Source: an uncultured Christensenellaceae bacterium
GTDB lineage: Bacteria > Bacillota > Clostridia > Christensenellales > Christensenellaceae
Assembly: GCA_934373295.1 (NCBI GenBank)
Contig: CAKROK010000026.1
Coordinates: 1-26,643, forward strand
Direction of reading: 5' to 3'
Length of the DNA stretch: 26,643 bases
Made by a program: the position numbers and the translations under genes. Numbering within the stretch: position 1 is the first letter of the stretch; every line of letters starts with the position of its first letter. Of the stretch, positions 15,316 to 24,769 are shown in pieces. The notes below the pieces were generated by a model. That model saw only the letters and a list, made by a program, of their open reading frames with translations, searched no databases and had not been told where the DNA came from.

Positions 15316-16167
15316 CTACTTCCTGCTCCATTCAGTGAATTTATCCTTTAATACCATAAAGAAATTTTTGTCCGTATATCTTATAAACCTCGCCTTAAAG
15401 CCCGCCCTCTTGACGATGACCTTATCTCCGGCGTTTATGTCTATATATCTCTGCCCGTCGAGCGTAAGCGCGGGATAGAACCTGCTGTTCGCGCTCGGCT
15501 CGATCGTGACCACATCGTCGCCCGATATTATCATCCTGCCCGATGACAGCGAGTGATTGCAAACGGGGGTGATGAGCATTACGTCGAGACCGGGAGTGAC
15601 CACAGAGCCGCCCGCGGAGAGGTTATAGCCCGTCGAGCCGGTGGGCGTCGCCACGATGACGCCGTCGCAATCGAGGGAATCCATCATCTGGCCGTTCACG
15701 CGCACGTCGATGTTTATTATGCGCAATATCGCGCGCTGGGATATGACGGATTCGTTTAGCGCAAATTCGCGCTCGCGCACATGTCCGTCCGCCGCAGTCA
15801 CCTCGACCTCGAGCATGAGCCGCTCCTCTATCTTGAAATTGCCCGTCAAAAGGCCGTCTATCGCGTTTTCAAGCTCGCTTATCTCGGTATCGAGCAGGAA
15901 GCCCATGCGCCCCATGTTAAAGCCGAGTATCGCCGTCCCCCTCGGGGCGTACTTCCTCGCGGCGCTGAGCATCGTCCCGTCTCCGCCGAAAACGAGCAGA
16001 TAATTCACATCCCTATCGCCAATGGCTAAAGTCGGGTCGAGTTGACCCGCGACCTGCTCATCGAGATAGAATTCCACACCTTTATTTTTAAGAATGGACA
16101 CGGCTTTTTTAGTCGTCTCAAAGCCGCAGTCCTTCTGTTCATTTGTATATACACCGATTATGCACAT
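15316..16167 (-). CDS. nadK: NAD kinase
   Basis: Makes NADP from NAD and ATP in the cytoplasm. The 283-residue product has the GGDGTML motif, the NAD-binding patch NLSAGGSVV with ATPTGSTGY just before, and ITPVCNHSLSSG. I use ATG 16167 (MCIIGVYTNE), which follows GAGG at 6 nt. The in-frame GTG at 16179 is itself part of that ribosome site. It has a strong promoter of its own and leads the nadK-argR-recN transcript. Confidence 0.96.
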   Translation of the reverse strand: MCIIGVYTNEQKDCGFETTKKAVSILKNKGVEFYLDEQVAGQLDPTLAIGDRDVNYLLVFGGDGTMLSAARKYAPRGTAILGFNMGRMGFLLDTEISELENAIDGLLTGNFKIEERLMLEVEVTAADGHVREREFALNESVISQRAILRIINIDVRVNGQMMDSLDCDGVIVATPTGSTGYNLSAGGSVVTPGLDVMLITPVCNHSLSSGRMIISGDDVVTIEPSANSRFYPALTLDGQRYIDINAGDKVIVKRAGFKARFIRYTDKNFFMVLKDKFTEWSRK

Positions 16168-16202
16168 ATCAAACCTCACAGCGATTTAAATGCCATACGA
16201 TA

Positions 16203-16231
16203 ATTATACAGTATATACTGAATATTAACAA
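16203..16231 (-). promoter_or_regulatory. Promoter of nadK-argR-recN with an operator-like palindrome
   Basis: TTGTTA (16226-16231), 17 nt, TATAAT (16203-16208) on the minus strand. The spacer contains the perfect palindrome CAGTATATACTG (16209-16220), which extends imperfectly on both sides. A protein bound there would block RNA polymerase; ArgR is one possible binder, but the site is not a textbook ARG box. Confidence 0.75.
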
Positions 16232-16239
16232 TAGCCAAA

Positions 16240-17046
16240 TCAGTTTTTAGCCGTTTTTTTATCTAAAGCGTCATGCGCCGCGCTCACTATCTCGCACACG
16301 TCCGGCTCAAAATACGTATCATCCTTACAAAAGAGCGCGAGGTATTCTATATTCCCCTCCGGCCCCTTTATGGGAGAAAAAGTCATTCCCTTGGGGTGAT
16401 ATCCGTTATCTTTTGCATAATTGAGCACGTCTCTTATGACCTGTTCATGCACGGAGGGCTCGCGTACCACGCCCTTTTTACCGACCTTATCCTTACCCGC
16501 CTCAAATTGCGGCTTTATGAGCGTGACCGCCTCGTCTATGCCGCAGGCGGCTATAGCGGGGAAAATCAGCTTTAAAGAAATGAACGAAACATCCACCGAG
16601 CAAAGCGAGACGTGCTCCGAAAAGCTGCTTTTATCCAAATACCTCGCGTTGGTGCGCTCCATCACGACCACTCTTTCGTCGTTTCTCAGCTTCCAATCGA
16701 GCTGACCGTAGCCCACGTCCACGGAATATACCTTGACGGCGCCGTTTTGCAGCATACAGTCCGTAAAACCGCCCGTGGACGCGCCGATATCCGCGCAGAT
16801 CTTTCCCGCAGGAGTCACATCAAAGCACTGCATAGCCTTTTCCAGCTTATATCCCCCGCGCGAGACATATGGGCAGACATCGCCCTTTATGCGTAAAACG
16901 CAGCCCTCGGGCAGCATATCTCCCGCCTTATCAATGCGCTTTTCCTCCAAAAAGACCTGACCCGCCATTATGAGCGCCTTGGCCTTTTCGCGAGAAGCGG
17001 TCAGACCCTGCTCGACCATCAATACATCGGCACGCTGCTTTTCCAT
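16240..17046 (-). CDS. tlyA: TlyA-family rRNA 2'-O-methyltransferase
   Basis: A 268-residue S4-domain RNA methyltransferase (YqxC/TlyA), annotated in older records as hemolysin. The N-terminal S4 domain reads RADVLMVEQGL and SREKAKALIMAGQV. The Rossmann-type methyltransferase has SRGGYKLEKA, a SAM site ADIGASTGGFTDCML, and SVDVSFISL. Mycobacterial TlyA methylates 16S and 23S rRNA; the exact target here is inferred. ATG 17046 overlaps the oapA stop by 1 nt (TAATG), so the two are coupled. The tlyA-nadK-argR-recN order is conserved in Firmicutes. Confidence 0.95.
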   Translation of the reverse strand: MEKQRADVLMVEQGLTASREKAKALIMAGQVFLEEKRIDKAGDMLPEGCVLRIKGDVCPYVSRGGYKLEKAMQCFDVTPAGKICADIGASTGGFTDCMLQNGAVKVYSVDVGYGQLDWKLRNDERVVVMERTNARYLDKSSFSEHVSLCSVDVSFISLKLIFPAIAACGIDEAVTLIKPQFEAGKDKVGKKGVVREPSVHEQVIRDVLNYAKDNGYHPKGMTFSPIKGPEGNIEYLALFCKDDTYFEPDVCEIVSAAHDALDKKTAKN

Positions 17047-17594
17047 TATTTTGCGCCTTTCTTTGTCTTTTTGTCAAATATCGAAAGAACTGAGCCCACC
17101 GTCTCCACTATTTTAATGTTGTTTTTTATCGCATAGGATTTTCCGTACATCTTTCCCGCGACGGTACACGCCGCCGTCAGCGCGGATATCGCCGTGGTGA
17201 GCACTATCTCGGGAAGCTCGGGCGAGCCGGAGAGTATCTTTACGACGATGGCCGTGCCGCCCGCGCCGCTCACTATTCCGCAGATATCGCCTATCACATC
17301 GTTGCAAACGTTCGCCACGACATCCGCCTTTTTGATGAGCTTTAACGCGCGCGTCGCCTTGGGCATCTTCTTCGCGGACATCGCTATAAACGGCTTTTCA
17401 TCGCAGGATGTGAACGCCACGCCGATTATATCAAACGTAATGCCCAGCAATATGAGCACGATTACCACTACTATGGCGGGAATGAGGCCCATGTCCTCTA
17501 AAAACAGATTTGCGACCACGCTGACGCCCGCCGAAACGATCAGCGTTATTATGAATATTTTGAGTGCGGCTAAAAGCGCGCCCTGTTTTTTCAC
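17046..17594 (-). CDS. oapA: OLE-associated membrane protein OapA
   Basis: A 182-residue integral membrane protein. Hydrophobic segments lie near residues 9-31, 38-61, 102-121 and 128-147, with a basic loop and a basic C-terminus (DKKTKKGAK) that could contact RNA. A DxxxD motif is visible at D99 and D103 (NDVIGDICG). The gene starts at GTG 17594, only 24 nt after the 3' end of the OLE RNA, the arrangement described for OapA in Bacillus halodurans, where OapA binds OLE RNA and takes it to the membrane. The GVAFTSCDEKPF and AKKMPKATRALKL region also looks to me like a short DUF21/CNNM (CorB-type) domain, in line with reported links of OLE to magnesium. The assignment rests mainly on context, size and topology. 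Confidence 0.87.
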   Translation of the reverse strand: MKKQGALLAALKIFIITLIVSAGVSVVANLFLEDMGLIPAIVVVIVLILLGITFDIIGVAFTSCDEKPFIAMSAKKMPKATRALKLIKKADVVANVCNDVIGDICGIVSGAGGTAIVVKILSGSPELPEIVLTTAISALTAACTVAGKMYGKSYAIKNNIKIVETVGSVLSIFDKKTKKGAK

Positions 17595-17618
17595 CTCAAA
17601 AAAGCTCCCTTCGGATAT

Positions 17619-18215
17619 AAAAAAAACGGTGGTGACGCAACGAATAGACCTTGCAGCTTAGGTCCGGTAGGATTTCCCTATGAGCTGCTCTCCGTCGCCG
17701 ATAAGAGGGGTTTCCCTTTAAAGCCCATAGCACACGGTCTCCCAATGTGCGACCGGATTGCCGTTTAGACCACACTGTAATCTCCGTTACGCCTTAAATA
17801 CAGCCTAGGAGCTTTCCTCAACAGCATACATTCGATTTCTAGCCTCTTTTGCCAAAACTGTTTCACGCGGTAAAAACGCATTTGAGGATGCCCCGTCGGG
17901 CATTCTCTCAACAACTCCCGTGATCCCCAGCTTCAACTCAAGGCAGGCTACACTGTACACAGCTTTCGCCGCATAGACAGGTTTAATCCCATTCGGTAAC
18001 AAAGCTCTTTAGAGAATTGCTACCTACAGGGTCTCCACGGAGAATGGGTCGGGTCCCGCATGCCGTTGCGGAGCGCCCAAACTCCTTAACTCCCAGCACC
18101 AGCCCCCGACTGGGCGTCGTGAGCCAACACAAGGAACTTCATCGATGTGCCCTTTAACGGATTTTTAGGCCCGTCCTCGAAATCGACAATACCGACTAGG
18201 ATACTGCACCACCTG
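17619..18215 (-). ncRNA. ole: OLE RNA (ornate, large, extremophilic RNA), about 600 nt
   Basis: A long region without a credible protein gene, transcribed leftward. It has its own strong promoter, and its two ends pair: GGTGGTG near the 5' end (18207-18213) with CACCACC at the 3' end (17628-17634), followed directly by a run of eight Ts that ends the transcript. The interior is GC-rich with many local hairpins (for example GAGAATGCCCGACGGGGCAT at the centre). Length (about 600 nt), position next to tlyA, nadK, argR and recN, and the small membrane protein gene immediately downstream all match the OLE locus described by the Breaker laboratory. OLE forms a membrane-bound ribonucleoprotein that affects tolerance of cold, alcohols and magnesium. 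I could not run a covariance search; the 5' end is set from the promoter. Confidence 0.88.
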
Positions 18216-18221
18216 AATGGT

Positions 18222-18250
18222 ATTATATTATAAAAATGAGAAAAAAGCAA
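18222..18250 (-). promoter_or_regulatory. SigA-type promoter of the OLE RNA
   Basis: TTGCTT (18245-18250), 17 nt, TATAAT (18222-18227) on the minus strand. A second TATAAT at 18227-18232 overlaps it. The start would fall near 18215, just before the 5' strand of the closing helix. Confidence 0.8.
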
Positions 18251-18261
18251 GCGAGAAATGT

Positions 18262-18291
18262 AAAAAAGCGCATAGACATACTCTATGCGCT
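18262..18291 (-). terminator. Intrinsic terminator of the ilv operon and DUF815 gene
   Basis: On the minus strand AGCGCATAGA, loop GTATG, TCTATGCGCT form a perfect 10-bp stem followed by a T-run. It insulates the OLE promoter, which begins 12 nt further on, from ilv transcription. Confidence 0.92.
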
Positions 18292-18308
18292 GTCGTGTTT
18301 TATGCGAT

Positions 18309-19505
18309 TTAATCGGCCTCTATGAGCTTGCTCTCTATAAACTGCTTCGCCGTCCGCGCGCTGCGTCCGCTTCCAGCGAGTGCAAATGTCTCCGCCTCTA
18401 TCGCCAGCTTTTCGGGAGAAATATCCAGTCCGTATCTTTGTGCGAGTCCGTTCACTATCTCGAGATACGCCTTTTTATCCGGACGCGAGAACGTCACCTT
18501 TAAACCAAACCGCGCGGAAAGGGATAAAAGCTGCTGCATAGTGTCGTTTCTATGCACGTCGTCCCCGTCTCTATCCGAAAAGCTCTCGCGTATGAGATGC
18601 CTGCGGTTGCTCGTGGCATATATCGCCGTATTTTTCGCGCGCGCCGCGACCGAGCCCTCCAGCATCGCCTTTAGCGCGCCGAAATCGTCATCCTCAGTTG
18701 AAAAGGACAGATCGTCTATAAAGATTATGAACTTCAACGGATTTGTGCTAAGCTCATCCAAAAGCGCGGGTATCTGCCGCAGCTGCTCCTTTTTGATCTC
18801 TATCAGCCGCAGTCCCCTGTCCGCATATTCGTTTACGAGCGCCTTTACGGTGGAGGATTTTCCCGTGCCTGCGTCGCCGCGCAAAAGTGCGTTCTGCGCC
18901 GGTTTTCCCTCTAAGAGCGCCAGGGTGTTATCCTCGACCATGCCCCGCTCCAGCTTATAGCCAATCAAGTCGTCTAAGCGTATCGGGTCGGGATAGCGCA
19001 CGGGCGTGATCTCGCCCTCATCCAGATAAAACATGCTGTAGTGCGCGAATATGCCGTAGCCGAACCTTGCGACGTCCTTCACGCGGCGAGCATAAAGCGC
19101 CTTTATATCCGCCTCATGCGTGCGCCATTTCGGCATAAACCCTCCTTCCTTCAAAAGGGGCGCGAGTTGCTCCGGCGTTATTTGCGCGATTTCGCCCAGC
19201 ACCTCCAGCTCATGCTGCACGCACTCGTCTAACTGAGCGGATATCTTTTCGCCCGCGGCGGCGCGCTTTATATGCAGATTTTCGCTTTCAAGCACGAGCG
19301 TTATCACCGCGTCCGTCAAGTCCTCCCCCGCTTCATATATCTTTTCCGCGAGGGTTGCATATGCACATGTGCGCTCAAGCGCATCGTCGCCCGTGCGCAA
19401 AAGCGCATACATCGCCTTTACCGGCTGCTTTTCGAGTATTCCGCGGAACACCGCCAGACTGCTCATGCCGTACAGCAGCTTTTCCAAATATGCGTCCATA
19501 GCCAT
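18309..19505 (-). CDS. DUF815-family AAA+ ATPase
   Basis: A 398-residue cytoplasmic P-loop ATPase of the DUF815 family, whose biological role is unknown. An N-terminal helical region (about residues 1-180) precedes the ATPase core: Walker A GDAGTGKSS (210-218), Walker B FIIFIDDLSF (about 259-268), a sensor-like AIYATSNRRHLI, and the family motif around ESFSDRDGDDVHRND. The C-terminus ends in a lid-like helical part with SGRSARTAKQFIESKL. It starts 7 nt after ilvD and is the last gene before the terminator, so it is co-transcribed with the branched-chain amino acid genes, though no functional link is known. ATG 19505 is used; an ATG two codons on is equally possible. Confidence 0.9.
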   Translation of the reverse strand: MAMDAYLEKLLYGMSSLAVFRGILEKQPVKAMYALLRTGDDALERTCAYATLAEKIYEAGEDLTDAVITLVLESENLHIKRAAAGEKISAQLDECVQHELEVLGEIAQITPEQLAPLLKEGGFMPKWRTHEADIKALYARRVKDVARFGYGIFAHYSMFYLDEGEITPVRYPDPIRLDDLIGYKLERGMVEDNTLALLEGKPAQNALLRGDAGTGKSSTVKALVNEYADRGLRLIEIKKEQLRQIPALLDELSTNPLKFIIFIDDLSFSTEDDDFGALKAMLEGSVAARAKNTAIYATSNRRHLIRESFSDRDGDDVHRNDTMQQLLSLSARFGLKVTFSRPDKKAYLEIVNGLAQRYGLDISPEKLAIEAETFALAGSGRSARTAKQFIESKLIEAD

Positions 19506-19512
19506 TTTCCCG

Positions 19513-21180
19513 TTAAATCGTCCTGTTTATTATCGCGCCCCTGTCCGCGGAGGATACCGCATCCGCATAGCGCTTCAAATAGCCCTTTATGCCCGTCTTT
19601 TTTAAAATGGGCATAGTCTTTTTGCGCTCCTCAAGCTCCTCGTCGGATATGAGTACGTCTATTTTGTGCGCGGGGATGTCTATCGAGATGATGTCGCCGT
19701 CCTTGACATAGGCTATCGTTCCGCCGTTCACCGCCTCGGGCGAGACGTGGCCTATCGCCGCGCCCCTCGTTGCGCCGCTGAACCTGCCGTCCGTTATGAG
19801 CGCGACCTCCTTATCCAGACCCGCGCCCGCAATTGCAGAGGTCGGGGAGAGCATTTCCCTCATGCCCGGGCCGCCGGCAGGGCCTTCATATCGGATTATA
19901 ACGACGTCCCCCGCCTTTATTCCGCCCGCGAAAATGACCTTTATGGCCTCCTCCTCGCTGTTAAACACGCGTGCAGGGCCTTTATGCACGAGCATTTCGG
20001 GCGCGACTGCGCTCCTCTTTACGACACAGCCGTCAACTGCGAGATTGCCCTTTAGCACGGCTATTCCGCCCGTCCGTCCATAGGGCTCGTCGATGGGGCG
20101 TATGATTTCAGTATTTTTATTGACTGCGCCCGCGATATTCTCGCCCAGCGTTTTTCCCGTGCAGGTCATGCAGTCCTTGTTTATGAGTCCCTTTTTGTCA
20201 AGCTCGTTTAACACGGCATACACGCCGCCCGCCTCGTTAAAATCCTCCATATACGTGTGCCCTGCAGGCGCGAGGTGACATATGTTGGGCGTTTTTGCGC
20301 TGATGGCGTTTGCGATATCGAGGTCTATCTTTATCCCGCATTCGTTCGCTATCGCGGGAATATGCAGCATACTGTTGGTCGAGCAGCCTATCGCCATGTC
20401 CGCGGTGAGCGCGTTTTTAAACGCATCCTCCGTCATAATGTCCCTCGGACGGATGTCCTTTTCGATGAGCTCCATTATCTGCATACCCGCCTGCTTGGCG
20501 AGGCGTATCCTGTCGGAATAAACCGCGGGGATTGTGCCGTTTCCGCGCAGACCCATGCCCAAGACCTCCGTCAGGCAGTTCATGGAATTCGCCGTATACA
20601 TGCCCGAGCACGAGCCGCACGTCGGACATGTGTGCCTTTCAAAGTCGTCAAGCTCCTCCTCGCCGATCCTGCCCGATTGATACGCGCCCACCGCCTCAAA
20701 CATGCTGGAAAGGCTGGTCTTTTTACCGCCGACGCGCCCCGCGAGCATAGGGCCGCCGCTCACGAATATCGTCGGGATGTTTATCCTCGCCGCCGCCATG
20801 AGCAGGCCGGGGACGTTTTTATCACAGTTAGGCACCATTACCAGCGCGTCAAAGTGATGCGCGAGCGCCATGCACTCCGTCGAATCCGCAATGAGCTCCC
20901 TCGTGACAAGCGAATACTTCATGCCCTCATGCCCCATCGCAATGCCGTCGCATACGGCTATCGCGGGGAACATCACGGGCGTTCCCCCCGCCATAGCGAC
21001 GCCCAGCTTGACCGCGTCCACTATCTTATCTAAATGCATATGTCCTGGGACGATCTCGTTATATGATGAGACGATGCCCACGAGCGGACGGGACATCTCC
21101 TCCTTAGTAAAGCCCAGTGCGTTGAAAAGCGAGCGCTGAGACGCCTTTTCCGTTCCGTCACAAAAATAATTCCTTGTCAC
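19513..21180 (-). CDS. ilvD: Dihydroxy-acid dehydratase, probable [4Fe-4S] class
   Basis: Dehydrates 2,3-dihydroxy-isovalerate and 2,3-dihydroxy-3-methylvalerate, the last common step to valine and isoleucine. The 555-residue product shows [24 protein letters not shown] (Cys119), [16 protein letters not shown] (cluster Cys in this patch) and [19 protein letters not shown]. Residues 45-47 read PGH where [2Fe-2S] plant-type enzymes have PCN, so it belongs with the oxygen-sensitive E. coli-like enzymes, as expected for an anaerobe. The start is GTG 21180 with AAGGAG upstream. It follows ilvC after a 205-nt gap that contains the palindromic element. Confidence 0.97.
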   Translation of the reverse strand: MTRNYFCDGTEKASQRSLFNALGFTKEEMSRPLVGIVSSYNEIVPGHMHLDKIVDAVKLGVAMAGGTPVMFPAIAVCDGIAMGHEGMKYSLVTRELIADSTECMALAHHFDALVMVPNCDKNVPGLLMAAARINIPTIFVSGGPMLAGRVGGKKTSLSSMFEAVGAYQSGRIGEEELDDFERHTCPTCGSCSGMYTANSMNCLTEVLGMGLRGNGTIPAVYSDRIRLAKQAGMQIMELIEKDIRPRDIMTEDAFKNALTADMAIGCSTNSMLHIPAIANECGIKIDLDIANAISAKTPNICHLAPAGHTYMEDFNEAGGVYAVLNELDKKGLINKDCMTCTGKTLGENIAGAVNKNTEIIRPIDEPYGRTGGIAVLKGNLAVDGCVVKRSAVAPEMLVHKGPARVFNSEEEAIKVIFAGGIKAGDVVIIRYEGPAGGPGMREMLSPTSAIAGAGLDKEVALITDGRFSGATRGAAIGHVSPEAVNGGTIAYVKDGDIISIDIPAHKIDVLISDEELEERKKTMPILKKTGIKGYLKRYADAVSSADRGAIINRTI

Positions 21181-21257
21181 GAGTGTATTTCTCCTTTCAG
21201 CTTGCGGTGAAAAAATGTTGTCAACAATGTAGTTTCAGCAATAACATTTTTAAAGGA

Positions 21258-21380
21258 AGCCTGTCAAAAAGGCTTGATTTTTCGCTATTTTTCGAGCGAG
21301 GCGAGAAGGCTGTACACAATAGTACGCCGCCGAGTCGAGTCGACGAAAAAGAGCGGAAGGGCGGGTCTTTTTGGCAGGCT
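21258..21380. repeat. 123-bp imperfect palindrome (MITE- or REP-like) between ilvC and ilvD
   Basis: The left arm begins AGCCTGTCAAAAAG and the right arm ends CTTTTTGGCAGGCT, a terminal inverted repeat matching at 13 of 14 positions. Matching continues inward (CGCTATTTTTCG against CGCTCTTTTTCG, then CGA/CGA and GGC blocks) to the apex GTAC-ACAATA-GTAC at 21312-21325. In the outer 37 positions of each arm I count eight transition differences, and all give G-U pairs if the plus strand is transcribed. It ends 5 bp from the ilvC stop codon. No transposase is present. No second copy was seen in this window. Confidence 0.8.
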
Positions 21381-21385
21381 GAAAA

Positions 21386-22438
<1,053 letters not shown>

Positions 22439-22501
22439 TTATTTTCTTATTTTTATTATTGTATTTATTTTGCCGTGTGCGGCTGATTTTAGTTTGCTGA
22501 T

Positions 22502-22999
22502 TTACTCGTCTTTAAGGCAATTTTTTCCTCTCTCCAGCGCCACCACGCCCGTGCGGCACATCTCGAGTATGCCTATCGGACGAAGCAGGTCTATGAACGC
22601 GTCTATCTTGGAGCTTTCTCCCGTGACTATGCAGCAAAGCGCGTCCTTTGAATAGTCGATGACCTTTGAGCGAAAGACGTTGACCGCCGCCAATATCTCC
22701 TCCCTCGTCTCCGGACTGTTCGCCACCTTTATGAGCAAAAGCTCGCGCGCGGTGCTTTCCGAGCGTGCCATGACCTTTACCTTTATGACGTCATGCAGCT
22801 TTGCTAACTGCTTGATGAGCTGATCCTTCGTCGCCTCATCTCCCGTAAAGGCTATCGTGATGCGCGAAAACTCCGGACTTTCCGTCTCGCCCACGGCGAG
22901 GCTGTCTATGTTGAAGCCCCTGCGCGTGAACATGCTCGATACTCTCGTGAGCACGCTCGCCCTGTTCGCAACAAGCACCGCTATAACATATCTTTCCAT
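22502..22999 (-). CDS. ilvN: Acetolactate synthase small (regulatory) subunit
   Basis: Regulatory partner of IlvB; its ACT domain usually binds valine for feedback inhibition. The 165-residue product starts MERYVIAVLVANRASVLTRV and has GFNIDSLAVG and the C-terminal half with CCIVTGESSKIDAFIDLL. ATG 22999 shares one base with the ilvB stop (TGATG) and has AGGAGG inside ilvB, so translation is coupled. The longer frame back to 23092 lies inside ilvB and is not used. Confidence 0.97.
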   Translation of the reverse strand: MERYVIAVLVANRASVLTRVSSMFTRRGFNIDSLAVGETESPEFSRITIAFTGDEATKDQLIKQLAKLHDVIKVKVMARSESTARELLLIKVANSPETREEILAAVNVFRSKVIDYSKDALCCIVTGESSKIDAFIDLLRPIGILEMCRTGVVALERGKNCLKDE

Positions 23000-24666
23000 C
23001 ACTTTTCCTCCTTTATTTCGGTGATGATGTCGTCTATCGAACCGCCGGGGGGCAGCATGGGCAGCACGAAATCGTCCTTGTCGATAATGCACTCTATCAC
23101 GACCGGGCCGTCCTCCTTAAACGCCGCCTTGAACGCCGCATCGAATTCGTCCTTATCGTATGCGCGCATACCCTTTGCGCCGAATGCATCCGCCAGTTTC
23201 ACGAAATCCGTCTTGCGCTCCAGCGTCGTGTTCGAGTAATGCCTGTCAAAGAAAAGCGTCTGCCACTGGCGAACCATGCCCAAAACTCCGTTGTTCATTA
23301 TCACGATGGTGAGCGGTATTTTATAGGTCACGGCTGTCGCGAGCTCGTTTAGATTCATCGCGAAGCTGCCGTCGCCCGTCACGAGCACCGCCCTCTTGCC
23401 CGTGCTCATATATGCGCCCATCGCCGCGCCCATGCCGAAGCCCATCGTGCCCAAGCCGCCGCTCGAGATAAACGTGCGCGGCTTTTTGAAGGGATAGCGC
23501 TGCGCCGTCCACATCTGGTGCTGTCCGACGTCCGTGGCGATTATAGTATCTTCATCCGCGTTTTCGCCTATGACGTCTACTATATCATAGGGCGTGAGCC
23601 TGCCGTTCTGCGCACCTGTCTCCTTCTTTTTAAGCTCATCTATGCGCTCCCACCAGTCTGGGCAGGCCTTTTTGGGCGCTATTTCCGCAAGCCTTGCGAC
23701 CACATCCTTGACGTCCCCCTGAATCTCAAGCTGAACGTCGATGTTCTTTTGAAGCTCCGCCGCGTCTATGTCGATGTGTATGAGCTTTGTGTTTTTTGCG
23801 AAGCGCGCCTTGTTGCCCGTGGCGCGGTCGGATAATCTTCCGCCCGCTATTATCACGAGATCCGCCTCGTCATGAGCTACGGATGAGGCATATCTGCCGT
23901 GCATACCCTGCATCCCCAAAAAGCGCGGATCGTCGTCGGGAATTGCGGAAATGCCCATCATGCTGCACCCTATCGGCGCGTCTATCTTATCCGCAAGCTG
24001 CTTAATCTCGTCGGATGCGCCGCTTATTATCACGCCGCCGCCACAGTAGATATACGGTCTTTTCGCCTGGGCTATCATGTCCGCCGCCTTTTTTATAGCG
24101 TCGTCCGAGGGAGCGGGCGGTGCATCGAGCGGGGCGACCGGCTTATTCTCAAACGCTGTGACGGATGTCTGAACGTCCTTGGGGATATCCACGAGCACGG
24201 GGCCGGGCCTTCCCGAACAGGCGATGTTGAACGCGAGGCGAAGCGTATCCGCAAGCTCGTCGATGTCCTTGACCATGAAGTTGTGCTTCGTTATGGGCAT
24301 CGTCACGCCCGTGATGTCGACCTCCTGAAAGCTGTCCCTGCCGATAAGGCCGCAGGGAACGTTTCCCGTTATCGCGACGAGCGGGATGGAATCGAGATGA
24401 GCCGTGGCTATCCCTGTGACGAGGTTAGTCGCACCGGGACCTGATGTCGCGAACACGACGCCCACCTTTCCGCTCGCCCTCGCATATCCGTCTGCGGCGT
24501 GCGCCGCTCCCTGCTCATGCGCCGTGAGTATGTTGGTTATCCTGTCGCTGTACTTATAAAGCGAGTCAAACAGATCGATGACCTGACCTCCCGGATAGCC
24601 AAAGACCGTGTCCACGCCCTGCTCCAAAAGCACCTCCATAACGATATCAGCTCCTGAAATCCTCAT
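22999..24666 (-). CDS. ilvB: Acetolactate synthase large (catalytic) subunit
   Basis: Thiamine diphosphate and FAD enzyme that joins pyruvate with pyruvate or 2-ketobutyrate at the start of branched-chain amino acid synthesis. The 555-residue product has the catalytic Glu51 in AHEQGAAHAADGYARASG, SGPGATNLVTGIATA, and the thiamine/metal motif GDGSFAMNLNELATA with MNN further on. It is the first gene after the T-box leader; ATG 24666 has AGGACAGG upstream. FAD-region residues and length indicate the biosynthetic IlvB type, not a catabolic AlsS, and the adjacent ilvN agrees. Confidence 0.97.
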   Translation of the reverse strand: MRISGADIVMEVLLEQGVDTVFGYPGGQVIDLFDSLYKYSDRITNILTAHEQGAAHAADGYARASGKVGVVFATSGPGATNLVTGIATAHLDSIPLVAITGNVPCGLIGRDSFQEVDITGVTMPITKHNFMVKDIDELADTLRLAFNIACSGRPGPVLVDIPKDVQTSVTAFENKPVAPLDAPPAPSDDAIKKAADMIAQAKRPYIYCGGGVIISGASDEIKQLADKIDAPIGCSMMGISAIPDDDPRFLGMQGMHGRYASSVAHDEADLVIIAGGRLSDRATGNKARFAKNTKLIHIDIDAAELQKNIDVQLEIQGDVKDVVARLAEIAPKKACPDWWERIDELKKKETGAQNGRLTPYDIVDVIGENADEDTIIATDVGQHQMWTAQRYPFKKPRTFISSGGLGTMGFGMGAAMGAYMSTGKRAVLVTGDGSFAMNLNELATAVTYKIPLTIVIMNNGVLGMVRQWQTLFFDRHYSNTTLERKTDFVKLADAFGAKGMRAYDKDEFDAAFKAAFKEDGPVVIECIIDKDDFVLPMLPPGGSIDDIITEIKEEK

Positions 24667-24732
24667 GTTTTAAACACCTGTCCTTTCGTAATATTCATTG
24701 ATGCTTCACTTTTTTGCCGCTGTATTTTCGAT

Positions 24733-24769
24733 AAAAAAACTCTACCAGAACCCGAGGGTTCTGATAGAG
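24733..24769 (-). terminator. Regulated terminator of the ilv T-box
   Basis: On the minus strand CTCTATCAGAACCC, loop CTC, GGGTTCTGGTAGAG form a 14-bp stem followed by seven Ts. Part of the 5' side would instead join the antiterminator when uncharged tRNA binds. Confidence 0.9.

Noticed and set aside
16203..16231. An SOS box controlling recN
   Set aside because: The palindrome is CAGT-type, the inverse of the E. coli CTGT-N8-ACAG core, and does not match the Gram-positive LexA motif.
17805..18002. A 65-codon minus-strand open frame
   Set aside because: It lies inside the OLE RNA, has no ribosome site and no recognisable protein features.
23000..23092. N-terminal extension of IlvN
   Set aside because: The extension is inside ilvB and is basic, low-quality sequence; ATG 22999 follows AGGAGG and matches the family start.
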